Positions 54,352-62,992 are shown, counted from the stretch's first letter. The stretch: DNA of 64,000 nt from Oleidesulfovibrio sp964593925 (GCA_964593925.1 CAZQKM010000002.1:76237-140236), one strand, 5' to 3'. The notes: a model not told the origin generated them from the letters alone. Made by a program: numbers and translations.

Positions 54352-55226
54352 GTTGCACCCGGATCATGGATCGCCCTTTGCGACTTGGCCGCATTGCCTA
54401 TCTGAATGTTCTGCCCATATACTATCCGCTGGAAACAGGCCAACTGGGCCATGGGTATGAGCTGGTATACGGTACGCCTGCCGAGCTTAACCAGCTTATG
54501 GCACGGGGGCGCCTGGATGCGGCTTCCATATCTTCTGTGGAATATGCCCGTAACGCGGAAAAATACTATCTTGTCCCTGATATTGCCATTGGCAGCCGCG
54601 GGCCGGTGAGGAGTGTGTTGTTGCTTTCACAGTGCCCTGTGGACTCGTTGCACGGGCATACTGTGCTGACAACGTCGCAATCGCATACTTCTGCGGCCCT
54701 GTTGCGTTTACTGCTGCGGTATCACTACGGAATCACGGTGGACTATGCCACAGGTTCGGCATGGGAGCAGGTAGCATCGTCCACGCCGCCCCAAGCGTTG
54801 CTTGCCATTGGTGATGAGGCATTGCGCTTGCGCGGGCATCCCTTGTATCCGCATATTGTTGACATGGGCGAGGCTTGGCGTCAGTGGACAGGACTACCGT
54901 TTATCTTTGGTGTGTGGGCCATTAGTCGGCAGTCAGCTGCACAGGGATGCTTTGCCACGGATCCTGCAACACTGCTGCGACAGGCTCGCCAGTGGGGTGC
55001 CGCGCACATGGAAACTGTCCTTACTGTGGCGCAAGAGAGTGGTTATTTGAGCCGTGCAGATTTGGCAGACTACTTTCGAGGGCTGATATTTAGCATGGAC
55101 GAAGAGGCTCAGGAAGGCCTGCGTGTTTTTTACGAAAAGCTGGTCCAGGCGGGAGAGGTTGACCATATGCCCGACCTAGTATTTTACAACCATGATACCC
55201 ATGGTGGATCAAAGGCCGGTGGCTAG
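54348..55226 (+). CDS. mqnA: Chorismate dehydratase (futalosine pathway)
   Basis: The protein has 292 residues. LRLGRIAYLNVLPIYYPLE and DAASISSVEYARNAEKYYL are typical of MqnA, which converts chorismate to 3-enolpyruvylbenzoate, the first step of the futalosine route. The ATG overlaps the mqnC stop (ATGA). The N terminus carries about ten extra residues before the conserved start; an internal ATG at 54366 would remove six of them. Confidence 0.93.
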   Translation: MSCTRIMDRPLRLGRIAYLNVLPIYYPLETGQLGHGYELVYGTPAELNQLMARGRLDAASISSVEYARNAEKYYLVPDIAIGSRGPVRSVLLLSQCPVDSLHGHTVLTTSQSHTSAALLRLLLRYHYGITVDYATGSAWEQVASSTPPQALLAIGDEALRLRGHPLYPHIVDMGEAWRQWTGLPFIFGVWAISRQSAAQGCFATDPATLLRQARQWGAAHMETVLTVAQESGYLSRADLADYFRGLIFSMDEEAQEGLRVFYEKLVQAGEVDHMPDLVFYNHDTHGGSKAGG

Positions 55227-55241
55227 TTGCCTTTGGTAGGG

Positions 55242-56075
55242 CTATGTGTCTTCTGCCTTGCGTTGTGCATGACTGAATGTCGGATCATACAATTTTGAGC
55301 GTGGTGGGTACGCCTCAAGCTCATTGTCTTGCTGTGGGCCGCCGTGCAGTGCGTTGCCGGGTAATACCAGAAACACGGTTTGCCCACCGGGATTTTTCTG
55401 CTGCATGGTTGCAGTCAGCGTATCCAGAGTACATTCCATGAGGTGTTGCTGTGGCCATCCCACCCGGTGGGCCGCAATGATGCGGGTATGGCCGGGTAGT
55501 CCTGCGGCACGGAGTTCTTGCTCCATACGCTCCACATGCCCTGCAGAAAGATATATGGCCATGCTTGTACCGCGTTGTGCCATGTGGCGTAAGGCCTCTG
55601 CTTGGGGAACAGGAGTACGGCCTTCCATACGCGTAATGATCAGTGATTGGGTGATTTCGGGCAGGGTGAACGAAATATGTGCTGCGGCTGCGGCTGCAAA
55701 AGCCGAGGTCACGCCGGGTACTATGTCGTAGGGAATATGCTGAGCATCCAGCAGTGCCATTTGTTCACGTATGGCACCGTACAGGCTGGGATCGCCCGTA
55801 TGTACTCGAGCTACCATACCGCCCGCGTCCAGGGTTTGCATCATATATGCATGGGTTTGGGCAAGGGTCATGGGAGCACTGTCAGCCACCACGGCACGTG
55901 GAGATGCGCAGGCAATAGCCTCGCGTGGTACCAGTGATCCCGCATAAAGCACCATGTCTGCTTCAGATATGAGCCGTCGGCCTTTGACGGTGATTAACTC
56001 CGGGTCACCAGGGCCGGCCCCGATGAACCAGACGCGAGGTTTTTTTATGGTGGAATTTGACGTGTTATTCTCCAT
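55242..56075 (-). CDS. cbiF: Cobalt-precorrin-4 C11-methyltransferase
   Basis: The protein has 277 residues. VWFIGAGPGDPELITVKGRR, YAGSLVP, RVHTGDPSLYGAIREQM and IPYDIVPGVTSAFAAAAA identify CbiF/CobM, which methylates C11 of the corrin ring with S-adenosylmethionine. It is the last gene of the minus-strand cobalamin run and overlaps the binding-protein gene by 11 bases. A histidine/lysine-rich tail ends it. Confidence 0.93.
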   Translation of the reverse strand: MENNTSNSTIKKPRVWFIGAGPGDPELITVKGRRLISEADMVLYAGSLVPREAIACASPRAVVADSAPMTLAQTHAYMMQTLDAGGMVARVHTGDPSLYGAIREQMALLDAQHIPYDIVPGVTSAFAAAAAAHISFTLPEITQSLIITRMEGRTPVPQAEALRHMAQRGTSMAIYLSAGHVERMEQELRAAGLPGHTRIIAAHRVGWPQQHLMECTLDTLTATMQQKNPGGQTVFLVLPGNALHGGPQQDNELEAYPPRSKLYDPTFSHAQRKAEDT

Positions 56076-56973
56076 AATATGTTCCGATAAATACGCTACG
56101 GATACGCGTGGCTACCCCGTTTTCCTGTATGATGTCCAGCCCTCGGGTGAATATTTTGCACAGAGCCCTAGCTCGAGCGGTTAAGGCAAACAGCACCATG
56201 GGGGCGGTCTGCTCCAAGGTGGCAAAGTGTAGCAGGGGTTTTTGGTAATTGTGCCGGCGATTCAGTTCTTTTGCCAGTAACGTGTCCATGGGCATGACTG
56301 CAATATCTCCGTCCAGCAACGCATGGTAACAACTGACAAAGTCCGGGTATGTGAGCACACGGTGCAAGACTTTTTGCTGTAGCGCGTAATCGAGCTTGAA
56401 GCCATAACTGTGCCCTGCCACAATGCCTACAGGCACCTGAGCCAGTGAGGCAATGGCTCCGTCAAATTTTTTCGGGGGAGTATGCTGGGCAAAAAGTGCT
56501 ATGGTTTCCACCCGGCTGATGGGGGTGGGGCAAAATATCCCCCATTCAGCGTTTTTGGGGGTTTGGTATAGTGGAAAGGCTGCGTCTACTTCGCCAGTTT
56601 GCAGTAGTTGCGGGATTTGGCTTAAAGGGACTTGCCGCAGGATAATGCGCATGTCGACTTCGCGAGCGGCTGTTTTGACTATGTCTATGAGCATGCCTTC
56701 GGGGCTACCGTCACGTGCTTGCGTATAGGGAGGATACGGAGGAACCGCGACTACCAGGGAGGTGTTGCTCCCCGTGGGAGGGCACTCTGTCAGGTTGCTT
56801 GTTTGAGGTAGAGGCAGTTTGTCGTTGGCAGCCCCGGTTGCGGCCAGGTTCATGCAAAGTACAAAGAGGGCAACAATGCATATGATCGTACGGCGATATG
56901 GAGAATGGGTATGCATTGGTTGTGGGGGGCTGGTGCTGGGATGAGTCGGTACCCATGTGAAAGGATATCCCAT
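56065..56973 (-). CDS. Family-3 solute-binding protein embedded in the cobalamin operon
   Basis: The protein has 302 residues. After an N-terminal region with one hydrophobic segment (about 27-48, TIICIVALFVLCMNLAATGA) it has the polar amino acid-binding fold: VVAVPPYPPYTQARDGSPEG, MLIDIVKTAAREVDMRI, GEVDAAFPLYQTPKN and VGIVAGHSYGFKLDYAL. The ATG lies three bases after the cbiET stop with GGAG upstream, and the 3' end overlaps cbiF, so it is made as part of the operon. No permease or ATPase is adjacent. Whether it binds a corrinoid-pathway compound, cobalt chelate or simply an amino acid is unknown. Confidence 0.8.
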   Translation of the reverse strand: MGYPFTWVPTHPSTSPPQPMHTHSPYRRTIICIVALFVLCMNLAATGAANDKLPLPQTSNLTECPPTGSNTSLVVAVPPYPPYTQARDGSPEGMLIDIVKTAAREVDMRIILRQVPLSQIPQLLQTGEVDAAFPLYQTPKNAEWGIFCPTPISRVETIALFAQHTPPKKFDGAIASLAQVPVGIVAGHSYGFKLDYALQQKVLHRVLTYPDFVSCYHALLDGDIAVMPMDTLLAKELNRRHNYQKPLLHFATLEQTAPMVLFALTARARALCKIFTRGLDIIQENGVATRIRSVFIGTYYGE

Positions 56974-56976
56974 TGT

Positions 56977-58188
56977 TTACTCCGGGTGTTGGGCGGCAAT
57001 GATAAATACAGGATTTCGTGCGGTAAAACGCAGGTCGTTTGCCAGCGGTACGGTATGGGAGCTTTGGATTTGCATGATTTCATAGGGCCATTTCAAGGCC
57101 TCGAAGATTGCCCCGGCGCGTTGAAGCGAACCTAACAGCACGCAGTGGACCACCACGCGTCCTCCTGGCTTCAGACGTGTGCAGGCATTGCGCAGAACCT
57201 CTTCGCCTGTACCCAGCCCGCCTCCAAGAAAAATCCTGTCAGGATTGGGCAGTTTATCAAGGCAGGTGGGCATGATGCCATGCAGTACTTCCACCCGTAA
57301 TGCTCCAAATCGACGTCTGTTGGTTCGGATGTGCTCCACACGTTCGGCATTACGCTCTACACACCAGACAACGCCTTTATCCACAAGGCATGAGGCCTCA
57401 AGCCCCATGGCGCCACTGCCCGCACCAAGGTCCCATACCGTCATACCATGGGCACAATGTAATGCGGCAAGGCCTGCGGCTCTGACGGGCCATTTGGTGA
57501 GTAGCGTGCCGTCGCTGGCAAGATCACCGTCGGCAATGCCGGGAGCAAGTACCTTTTCGGGGTCACCTTTACGTTCAAGCAGTATGGTATTGGGTTGAGA
57601 AAAATGGCGCTTTGCGGCTTCTTGTAAAGAGTAGCACGCTACATGTTCGTTGGCTTGCCCCATATTTTCACATACCCAGATGCAAAACCAGTTTGCTTCT
57701 CGGTCAAGCAGCCACTGAGCAGTAGACGCAGGAGTGTTTTGCTTGTCTGTCAACACGCATACCCACTGGTTATGCATCAGGGCCTGCATGAGCGGGCGCA
57801 TATCGTCACGGCCATGCAGGGAGACAGTGGCCATGTTGTGCCACGGGGCTTTGACGCGTGCTGCTGCAGTTTGCACTACAGCAATATTGGGTAGGATGTG
57901 TACATTGTCAGGGCCAAAGGTTTGTAACAGGCGTTCGCCGATACCAAAAAAAAGTGGGTCTCCGTCAGCCAAAACCACCACGATTCGGCCTTGCGTATTC
58001 AGCCTGCTGATATGTTCAAGTACAGGTTCAAGGGGGGCTGTGATGAGGAGTTTTTCTGCTGGATGGTCTTTAAAAATAGCAAGCTGACGTTTACCGCCCA
58101 CAAGCACCTGCGCCTGGGCAATGGCAGTTTTGTGATATTCTGGTAGTGCATGGACATCCATGCCAAGGCCGACAACTTCAATGGACAT
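56977..58188 (-). CDS. cbiET: Cobalt-precorrin-6B/7 methyltransferase-decarboxylase (fused CbiE-CbiT)
   Basis: The protein has 403 residues. The N-terminal CbiE half (about 1-195) starts SIEVVGLGMDVHALPEYH and contains VLADGDPLFFGIGERLL; the C-terminal CbiT half has LLTKWPVRAAGLAAL, the SAM loop TVWDLGAGSGAMGLEAS and DRIFLGGGLGTGEEVL. The fused enzyme methylates C5 and C15 and removes the acetate side-chain carboxyl. The ATG with AGGAG is chosen; the longer upstream frame overlaps cbiD. Confidence 0.93.
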   Translation of the reverse strand: MSIEVVGLGMDVHALPEYHKTAIAQAQVLVGGKRQLAIFKDHPAEKLLITAPLEPVLEHISRLNTQGRIVVVLADGDPLFFGIGERLLQTFGPDNVHILPNIAVVQTAAARVKAPWHNMATVSLHGRDDMRPLMQALMHNQWVCVLTDKQNTPASTAQWLLDREANWFCIWVCENMGQANEHVACYSLQEAAKRHFSQPNTILLERKGDPEKVLAPGIADGDLASDGTLLTKWPVRAAGLAALHCAHGMTVWDLGAGSGAMGLEASCLVDKGVVWCVERNAERVEHIRTNRRRFGALRVEVLHGIMPTCLDKLPNPDRIFLGGGLGTGEEVLRNACTRLKPGGRVVVHCVLLGSLQRAGAIFEALKWPYEIMQIQSSHTVPLANDLRFTARNPVFIIAAQHPE

Positions 58189-58252
58189 GGGGGCTCCTGA
58201 CTGCGGACAGTGGACTGACAATGGTAACAATACACGATAGTCGTAAAGAGAG

Positions 58253-59599
58253 CTAGTCGTCAGCCTGTATAAGATGATGACCCGCAAAGTCGAACAGGTG
58301 GAGTGTCAGCTTGGGGCCGAGGCCTGCATGCCTGCGTGCTGCTGCAAGAGCCTTATCAGCTAGGTGGCGTAGTATATCGGGCAGGGCCCGGGTATTCTGC
58401 ATCTGTATGAAGGCATGCTGTGCTGTATTGGCGCGGGCTACAGAGTTGGCCACATGGGCAGGAAGGCCTGCCATGCGGCATTCCTGTGCCAACAAGGCAA
58501 AATCTATGAGGGCGCTATGGGCATGGGTATACTGGTGGCCTTGTCCCAGCTTGACCAGTTTGCCGAAAAAACAGCCCCATACAATATGCCCAAAACCATA
58601 TTGTGCTGCATGCTTCAGCGAAAAGTACGCAAAATCTGCAACCTGTATAAAAGCATATGTGTCGGCATGTGGGTAGTGCTCCATAAGAAGCCGTTCACTG
58701 CGGCGTCCGGTGGAAAGTAGCACGCGGTTTGTTCCACAGGCACGTGCTACATCCATGCCTTGCAGGATCGCAGCCTTCCAGGCGTCATGGCTGTAAGGCT
58801 TTACCGTGCCATGGGTTCCCAGGATGGAGAGCCCTCCCCGGATGCCTAAGCGAGGGTTGAATGTGCGCTGGGCACGCTGTTCGCCGCCGGGCACGGCAAT
58901 GGTTACTTCTACATGGCCACGGTACCCGTGGCGTGCACAGCATTCCAAAACGGTTGCTGCAATCTGCTTGCGCGGTTCTGGATTTATGGCGGGTTCCCCT
59001 ACTGATACGGGTAGGCCGGGCAACGTGACTGTGCCCACCCCAGGTCCACCGCGTAGGCTCAGTGTGATGTGCGGTGCATGGGCACATAATGCTTCTGCAG
59101 ATATCCGGCCCTGGCGTATATCTAGTGCCCTGGCCGTATCAAGCAGTGTTTGCGGGGTGATGGCCACTGGAGTACCAAGCCCGGTTGCAGTATCACATAT
59201 GGGGGCAGCATTGCCAAGGATGACCGTGGCTTCGATGGGCGCGCCGTGCGTGGCGTCAGGATCGTCACCGCCGTTTTTAACAACCCGCGCACGGCAGGCA
59301 GTATCGGATAGGAGCTGGCAGTGCTGTATGGCAATATGCAGGCGGTGAGTGGTCCGGCACGGTGCATGCGGGGGGGCATGGCCTTGTTGCGGAGTCTCAG
59401 ATGCGGGGGGCATGTATGGATTCCGGCATGGCAGTATGCTGGCGTGCCTGGATACCTGTTGTGGCAGAAAGGGCGGCAGAGGAACACAGACCGCAGGCAT
59501 TTTTTGGCCGGAGAACAGGCATTGCAAGGCAGCGGCTGTTGCCGCAGCGGCGCCTGTGCCGGTGCTGAACCCCTCGCACAAGTGAATGTTATTCTCCAT
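58253..59599 (-). CDS. cbiD: Cobalt-precorrin-5B C1-methyltransferase with a Pro/His-rich insert
   Basis: The protein has 448 residues, clearly longer than most CbiD (about 350-380). It starts MENNIHLCEGFSTGTGAAAA; the usual cysteine of the TGTC motif is a glycine here. After VCVPLPPF about 40 extra residues rich in proline and histidine interrupt the domain before HRLHIAIQHC and VVKNGGDDPDATHGAPIEA, where the family pattern resumes. The insert coincides with a diverged tandem repeat of the DNA (see findings). CbiD methylates C1 in the anaerobic pathway. No ribosome site precedes the ATG; a promoter at 59606-59633 would give a leaderless mRNA. Confidence 0.88.
   Translation of the reverse strand: MENNIHLCEGFSTGTGAAAATAAALQCLFSGQKMPAVCVPLPPFLPQQVSRHASILPCRNPYMPPASETPQQGHAPPHAPCRTTHRLHIAIQHCQLLSDTACRARVVKNGGDDPDATHGAPIEATVILGNAAPICDTATGLGTPVAITPQTLLDTARALDIRQGRISAEALCAHAPHITLSLRGGPGVGTVTLPGLPVSVGEPAINPEPRKQIAATVLECCARHGYRGHVEVTIAVPGGEQRAQRTFNPRLGIRGGLSILGTHGTVKPYSHDAWKAAILQGMDVARACGTNRVLLSTGRRSERLLMEHYPHADTYAFIQVADFAYFSLKHAAQYGFGHIVWGCFFGKLVKLGQGHQYTHAHSALIDFALLAQECRMAGLPAHVANSVARANTAQHAFIQMQNTRALPDILRHLADKALAAARRHAGLGPKLTLHLFDFAGHHLIQADD
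59381..59496 (-). repeat. Diverged tandem repeat, copy inside cbiD
   Basis: This copy encodes the insert of CbiD. Shared blocks with the second copy include GGATTCCGGCATGGC, GGGCGGCAG and GACCGCAGG in the same order and spacing on the plus strand. Confidence 0.65.
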
Positions 59600-59605
59600 G
59601 GGGAG

Positions 59606-59633
59606 AGTATAGCGCAAAGTGTCGCCCTGTCCA
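59606..59633 (-). promoter_or_regulatory. Candidate promoter directly before cbiD (leaderless start)
   Basis: TGGACA and TATACT are 16 bp apart on the minus strand. The cbiD ATG begins seven bases after the -10 box, which is where transcription would start, so the mRNA would have almost no leader. Confidence 0.45.
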
Positions 59634-59650
59634 GATAGATTTGCGGATAT

Positions 59651-59760
59651 GCTTCTGTTGCGCGGTCTGGGGGGGGGAGCATGCACGGATTCCGGCATGG
59701 CGGTAAACCGTTGATGGCTTGTTGTAACGTAAATGGCGGCAGGCAAGCGTGGACCGCAGG
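59651..59760 (-). repeat. Diverged tandem repeat, copy upstream of cbiD
   Basis: Second copy, about 265 bp from the first, in another reading frame. On the minus strand it would encode LPPFTLQQ and PCRNPCM, close to the cbiD copy's LPPFLPQQ and PCRNPYM. It lies upstream of the cbiD ATG and appears decayed. The similarity seems to extend weakly to about 59865. Confidence 0.6.
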
Positions 59761-59962
59761 AGGAACAAAGGGAGTGTATCCCTTGGGCTGGGCAATGGCA
59801 GAAGTGGGGGGCCTGCCGGTAGCGGATGTGGTACTTGCGAGTGTGCATCCAAACGTGGGGCAAATGGCTGGCACAGGGTAAAAAAGTATCTCAAAAAAAA
59901 TGCGGGCGAGGCACTGAAATTGATCCCGCCCGCATGTATGGGTGTTGTGTTTGTTTTTGGGG
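59761..59962. other. Remaining spacer between cbiD and the cysteine desulfidase gene
   Basis: No gene. Frames that run through here belong to the decayed duplicate or to shadows. I see no cobalamin riboswitch: no B12 box sequence precedes cbiD. Confidence 0.4.
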
Positions 59963-61249
59963 TTACGGCGTTTTGGATACCATGATGTCCAATACCACCT
60001 TGTCTGCCTGAGCCATACCATCGCAGCCAAGGCGGGCAAGGTTGGCAATACATTGTTCGATGTCGTCTTCTACGATGCCTTCGCGGCGGTCAATGCTGAT
60101 GCCGTCCATGGCCAACATGGCGGACTGTACTCCCGCTCCCACGGCAGAGGCCACCTTCATGGCACAGCCTGTTTTGGCTCCGTCGCATATCATGCCGGCC
60201 ACATTGCCTACCATGTTGCGTATGGTACAGGTCAGTTGCTCCAGACCCCCACCCATGAGCAGTACAATGCCGCATCCTGCCGCAGTGGCAGCCACAGTGG
60301 CACCACACAGTGCAGAGAGCCTACCTAGGCGGTGTTTCATGTGAATGGAGATCAGGTGGCTCATGATTAGGGCACGAGCCAGTTGCTCCTCGGTTGATTC
60401 CAAGTGTTTGGCAAAAGCCACCACTGGCAAGGTACATGTGAGGCCCTGGTTACCGCTACCGGAGTTGCTCATAACCGGCAGGGCGACTCCAGCCATACGT
60501 GCGTCAGAGGCTGCCGCAGTTATTTTGACAGCCAGGGTACTTACGTCATCGGACATCAGATGTTTACGGATGTTTTCGTCAATGGTACGGCCTACTTTCA
60601 GGCCGTATTCCTTGCTCAGGCCCTCCAAGGCAATGGCTTCGTTCAGCCGTGCTGACTCTAGAATAAAGGCAATGTCCTCAAAGGGAGCCTGGGTGGCGAA
60701 CTCGTAGATACCCCTGGTGGTTAGGGGCCAAGGCTCTTCCAGTCCGCCTTGCGACATATCCTGCACAGGGCGGGAGTATACAGTTTGCCCGTTATGCTCT
60801 ACCAGCACGATGTTGGTATGCTCATGCACTAGTACGCTACGTGCGTTCTGTCCTTGGGCTGTGACCGTGACTTCGGCATATAGTAGCGGAGAGTTCTGCG
60901 CTACGGATACCACCACATTGTTTGCTTCAACCATGTGGTGACCTGCCTGGGCTTGCTCAGGGGTCAGCTCCGCCAGTACCTCAAGGTTACGTTTCGGGAT
61001 GCCACCTATGGCACCAACGGCGGCAGCTATGCTCAGGCCGGTGGAACCCGTACCGGGCACGCCCACGCCCATGCCATTTTTCAGCAGATTGCCGCTGACT
61101 TTTACATCAATATGCTCAGGGGGAAGCCCCAAGGCTTTGGCGGCATGGGCCGCCGCAAGTGCCACTGCAATAGGTTCGGTGCAGCCAAGGGCAGGCACGA
61201 CCTCTTTATGCAGTAGTTTGAGGAATTCAGACCATTCCGGTTTATGCAT
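59963..61249 (-). CDS. cyuA: L-cysteine desulfidase (CyuA/YhaM, UPF0597 family)
   Basis: The protein has 428 residues. The serine-dehydratase-alpha-type fold is recognised by VVPALGCTEPIAVALAAAHA, SGSGNQGLTCTLPVVAFA and MICDGAKTGCAMKVASAVGAG, whose cysteines hold a [4Fe-4S] cluster. The enzyme splits cysteine to sulfide, ammonia and pyruvate through 2-aminoacrylate. The ATG has GGAG eight bases upstream. It is the last gene of an operon with a symporter and RidA, which fits cysteine uptake, breakdown and disposal of aminoacrylate. Confidence 0.85.
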   Translation of the reverse strand: MHKPEWSEFLKLLHKEVVPALGCTEPIAVALAAAHAAKALGLPPEHIDVKVSGNLLKNGMGVGVPGTGSTGLSIAAAVGAIGGIPKRNLEVLAELTPEQAQAGHHMVEANNVVVSVAQNSPLLYAEVTVTAQGQNARSVLVHEHTNIVLVEHNGQTVYSRPVQDMSQGGLEEPWPLTTRGIYEFATQAPFEDIAFILESARLNEAIALEGLSKEYGLKVGRTIDENIRKHLMSDDVSTLAVKITAAASDARMAGVALPVMSNSGSGNQGLTCTLPVVAFAKHLESTEEQLARALIMSHLISIHMKHRLGRLSALCGATVAATAAGCGIVLLMGGGLEQLTCTIRNMVGNVAGMICDGAKTGCAMKVASAVGAGVQSAMLAMDGISIDRREGIVEDDIEQCIANLARLGCDGMAQADKVVLDIMVSKTP

Positions 61250-61267
61250 ACATGGTTCTCCACAAAG

Positions 61268-62455
61268 TTATGCCGTTGGATCTGATGCGTTGTTGTCTTT
61301 GCCAAAAAGACCTTCGAGCATCAGAGCAATGGCACCGTCTCCGGTAACGTTACAGGCTGTACCAAAGCTGTCCTGCAAGGCGAAAATGGCCAATAGCAGG
61401 GCCACACCGGCCTCATCAAAGCCCAGGACAGCTGTCACAATGCCAAGTGAGGCCATGACCGTACCACCGGGCACGCCGGGTGCGCCAATGGCAAAGATAC
61501 CAAAGAGTACGATAAACAAGAGCATGGTGCCAAACGTGGGCAACTGCCCATAGAGCATCAGCGAAATGGTCATGGCAAAGAATGTTTCGGTAAGTACTGA
61601 ACCACATAGGTGGATGGTGGCTCCCAGTGGAACAGCAAATTCTACGGTGCTTTTGGAAAGCACCGGGGAACGTGAAGCGCATTCCAACGATACAGGCAGT
61701 GTGGCTGCACTGGACATGGTTCCCACGGCGGTGAGGTATGCAGGAGGGTAATGGCGCAATACCTGCAAAGGGTTACGGCGTGAGATGATGCCCGCAATAG
61801 TGTACAGTATGGCCAGCCAGATGAAGTGCCCTAGCAGCACAATCACAATGACCTTGAGAAATACTGGCAATTGACGAGTCAGGCTGCCCTCATAGGCCAG
61901 ACCGGCAAATGTGGCAGCAATGAAAATGGGCAGAATGGGGATGATGATCCGGCTGACAACCTGCATCATAATGCCTTCCAGCTCATCCAGCAGCTTGGAC
62001 ATGTTTTGGGCACGGGTCCAAAGGGTGGTGATACCTAAAATAATAGCCGAAATTAAGGCTGTCATGACGGGCATTACTGCGGGGATATTCAGTGTGAATA
62101 GTAGTTTGGGCAGCTCGCGCAGACCTTCCATGGATGTAGGCACAGAAAGATACGGAATAATGACGTACCCGGCAATGCAGGCCAGGGTGGCCGCACATAC
62201 TGAGGAGGCATAGGCAATGCCGACGCCGGTCATGAGCATGCGGCTGGCATTTTCACCAAGGCGTGTAATGGCTGGAGCAATGAAAGCGATGATGACAAGG
62301 GGTACCGAGTAAAAAATGAGTTGCCCGAGTACATGCTTGATGGACATGACCACCTGTATGGCGGTTTCGTTGGCCATAAGCCCCACGACTATACCAATGG
62401 CGATTCCTACCAATAGTTTGACTATAAGGCCGAATTCGCTTTTAGTTTTGGACAT
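61268..62455 (-). CDS. Dicarboxylate/amino acid:cation symporter (DAACS family)
   Basis: The protein has 395 residues and about eight membrane segments plus two re-entrant loops. Family marks are YSVPLVIIAFIAPAITRLGE, the serine-rich GTMSSAATLPVSLECA, FAVPLGATIHLCGSVLTETFF and GAPGVPGGTVMASLGIV. DAACS carriers import glutamate, aspartate, serine or threonine with Na+ or H+. Given its neighbours, it may take up cysteine, cystine or serine. It sits 18 bp before the desulfidase gene. Confidence 0.9.
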   Translation of the reverse strand: MSKTKSEFGLIVKLLVGIAIGIVVGLMANETAIQVVMSIKHVLGQLIFYSVPLVIIAFIAPAITRLGENASRMLMTGVGIAYASSVCAATLACIAGYVIIPYLSVPTSMEGLRELPKLLFTLNIPAVMPVMTALISAIILGITTLWTRAQNMSKLLDELEGIMMQVVSRIIIPILPIFIAATFAGLAYEGSLTRQLPVFLKVIVIVLLGHFIWLAILYTIAGIISRRNPLQVLRHYPPAYLTAVGTMSSAATLPVSLECASRSPVLSKSTVEFAVPLGATIHLCGSVLTETFFAMTISLMLYGQLPTFGTMLLFIVLFGIFAIGAPGVPGGTVMASLGIVTAVLGFDEAGVALLLAIFALQDSFGTACNVTGDGAIALMLEGLFGKDNNASDPTA

Positions 62456-62508
62456 AAATACCTTCCCTTACGAAATGATGTATGGCGCTTTTTTATGGCA
62501 TTGAGGTT

Positions 62509-62889
62509 TTACTGGGCTCGGTGGGCCACGACTTCGATTTCAACACCAGCTCCTAAGGGCAAAGCGGCCACCTGTACACAACTACGGGCAGGGAATGGCT
62601 CACTAAAGTAGCTGGAATACACGTCATTTACTTTGGGAAAATCTGCCATGTCTGTCAAAAAAATGGTGACCTTGCATACCTGCTGCAAAGAGCAGCCGGC
62701 TGCTGCCAGTACGGCTTTGACATTTTCAAGAGCCTGCCTTGTCTGTGCAGAGATATCGTCCAGCATGCTTTTACTTGTGGGATCCATGGGCAGCTGGCCG
62801 GAAGTAAAGACAAGATTCTTTGTAATAACTCCTTGAGAATAAGGGCCTATGGCCCCAGGAGCCTGTTGGGTGACAATGGGGGTGATCAT
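62509..62889 (-). CDS. ridA: RidA enamine/imine deaminase
   Basis: The protein has 126 residues. GAIGPYSQGV, LVFTSGQLPMDP, KVTIFLTDMADFPKVNDVY and the catalytic arginine in FPARSCVQVAALPLGA are all present. RidA hydrolyses reactive 2-aminoacrylate to pyruvate. That compound is released by the cysteine desulfidase two genes downstream, a strong functional link. The ATG has AAGGAGG six bases upstream. It is the first gene of the operon. Confidence 0.93.
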   Translation of the reverse strand: MITPIVTQQAPGAIGPYSQGVITKNLVFTSGQLPMDPTSKSMLDDISAQTRQALENVKAVLAAAGCSLQQVCKVTIFLTDMADFPKVNDVYSSYFSEPFPARSCVQVAALPLGAGVEIEVVAHRAQ

Positions 62890-62963
62890 GAAGAGCCTCC
62901 TTGGCAGTATGCAACATATGCCGGGCGATATGCCCGAAGTATACCGGGTAGGATATCAAAAAA

Positions 62964-62992
62964 TTTTTATTATGATAAAAAAAAATTGTCAA
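62964..62992 (-). promoter_or_regulatory. Candidate promoter of the ridA operon
   Basis: A perfect TTGACA and the sequence TAAAAA lie 17 bp apart on the minus strand, about 70 bp before the ridA ATG. The spacer is very AT-rich and includes the shared box. Confidence 0.5.
62971..62989 (-). promoter_or_regulatory. Shared AT-rich box at the ridA promoter (candidate operator)
   Basis: The plus-strand sequence TATGATAAAAAAAAATTGT recurs with two fewer bases upstream of the regulator gene (63737-63753). Here it overlaps the -35 box and spacer. Confidence 0.45.

Noticed and set aside
59600..59962. Cobalamin riboswitch before cbiD
   Set aside because: I looked for the B12 box and conserved core and found neither; the sequence is explained by the tandem repeat and a promoter.
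59122..60048. 308-codon minus frame overlapping cbiD and the upstream spacer
   Set aside because: It is a frame shadow of cbiD and of the decayed duplicate; composition is odd and it has no family pattern.
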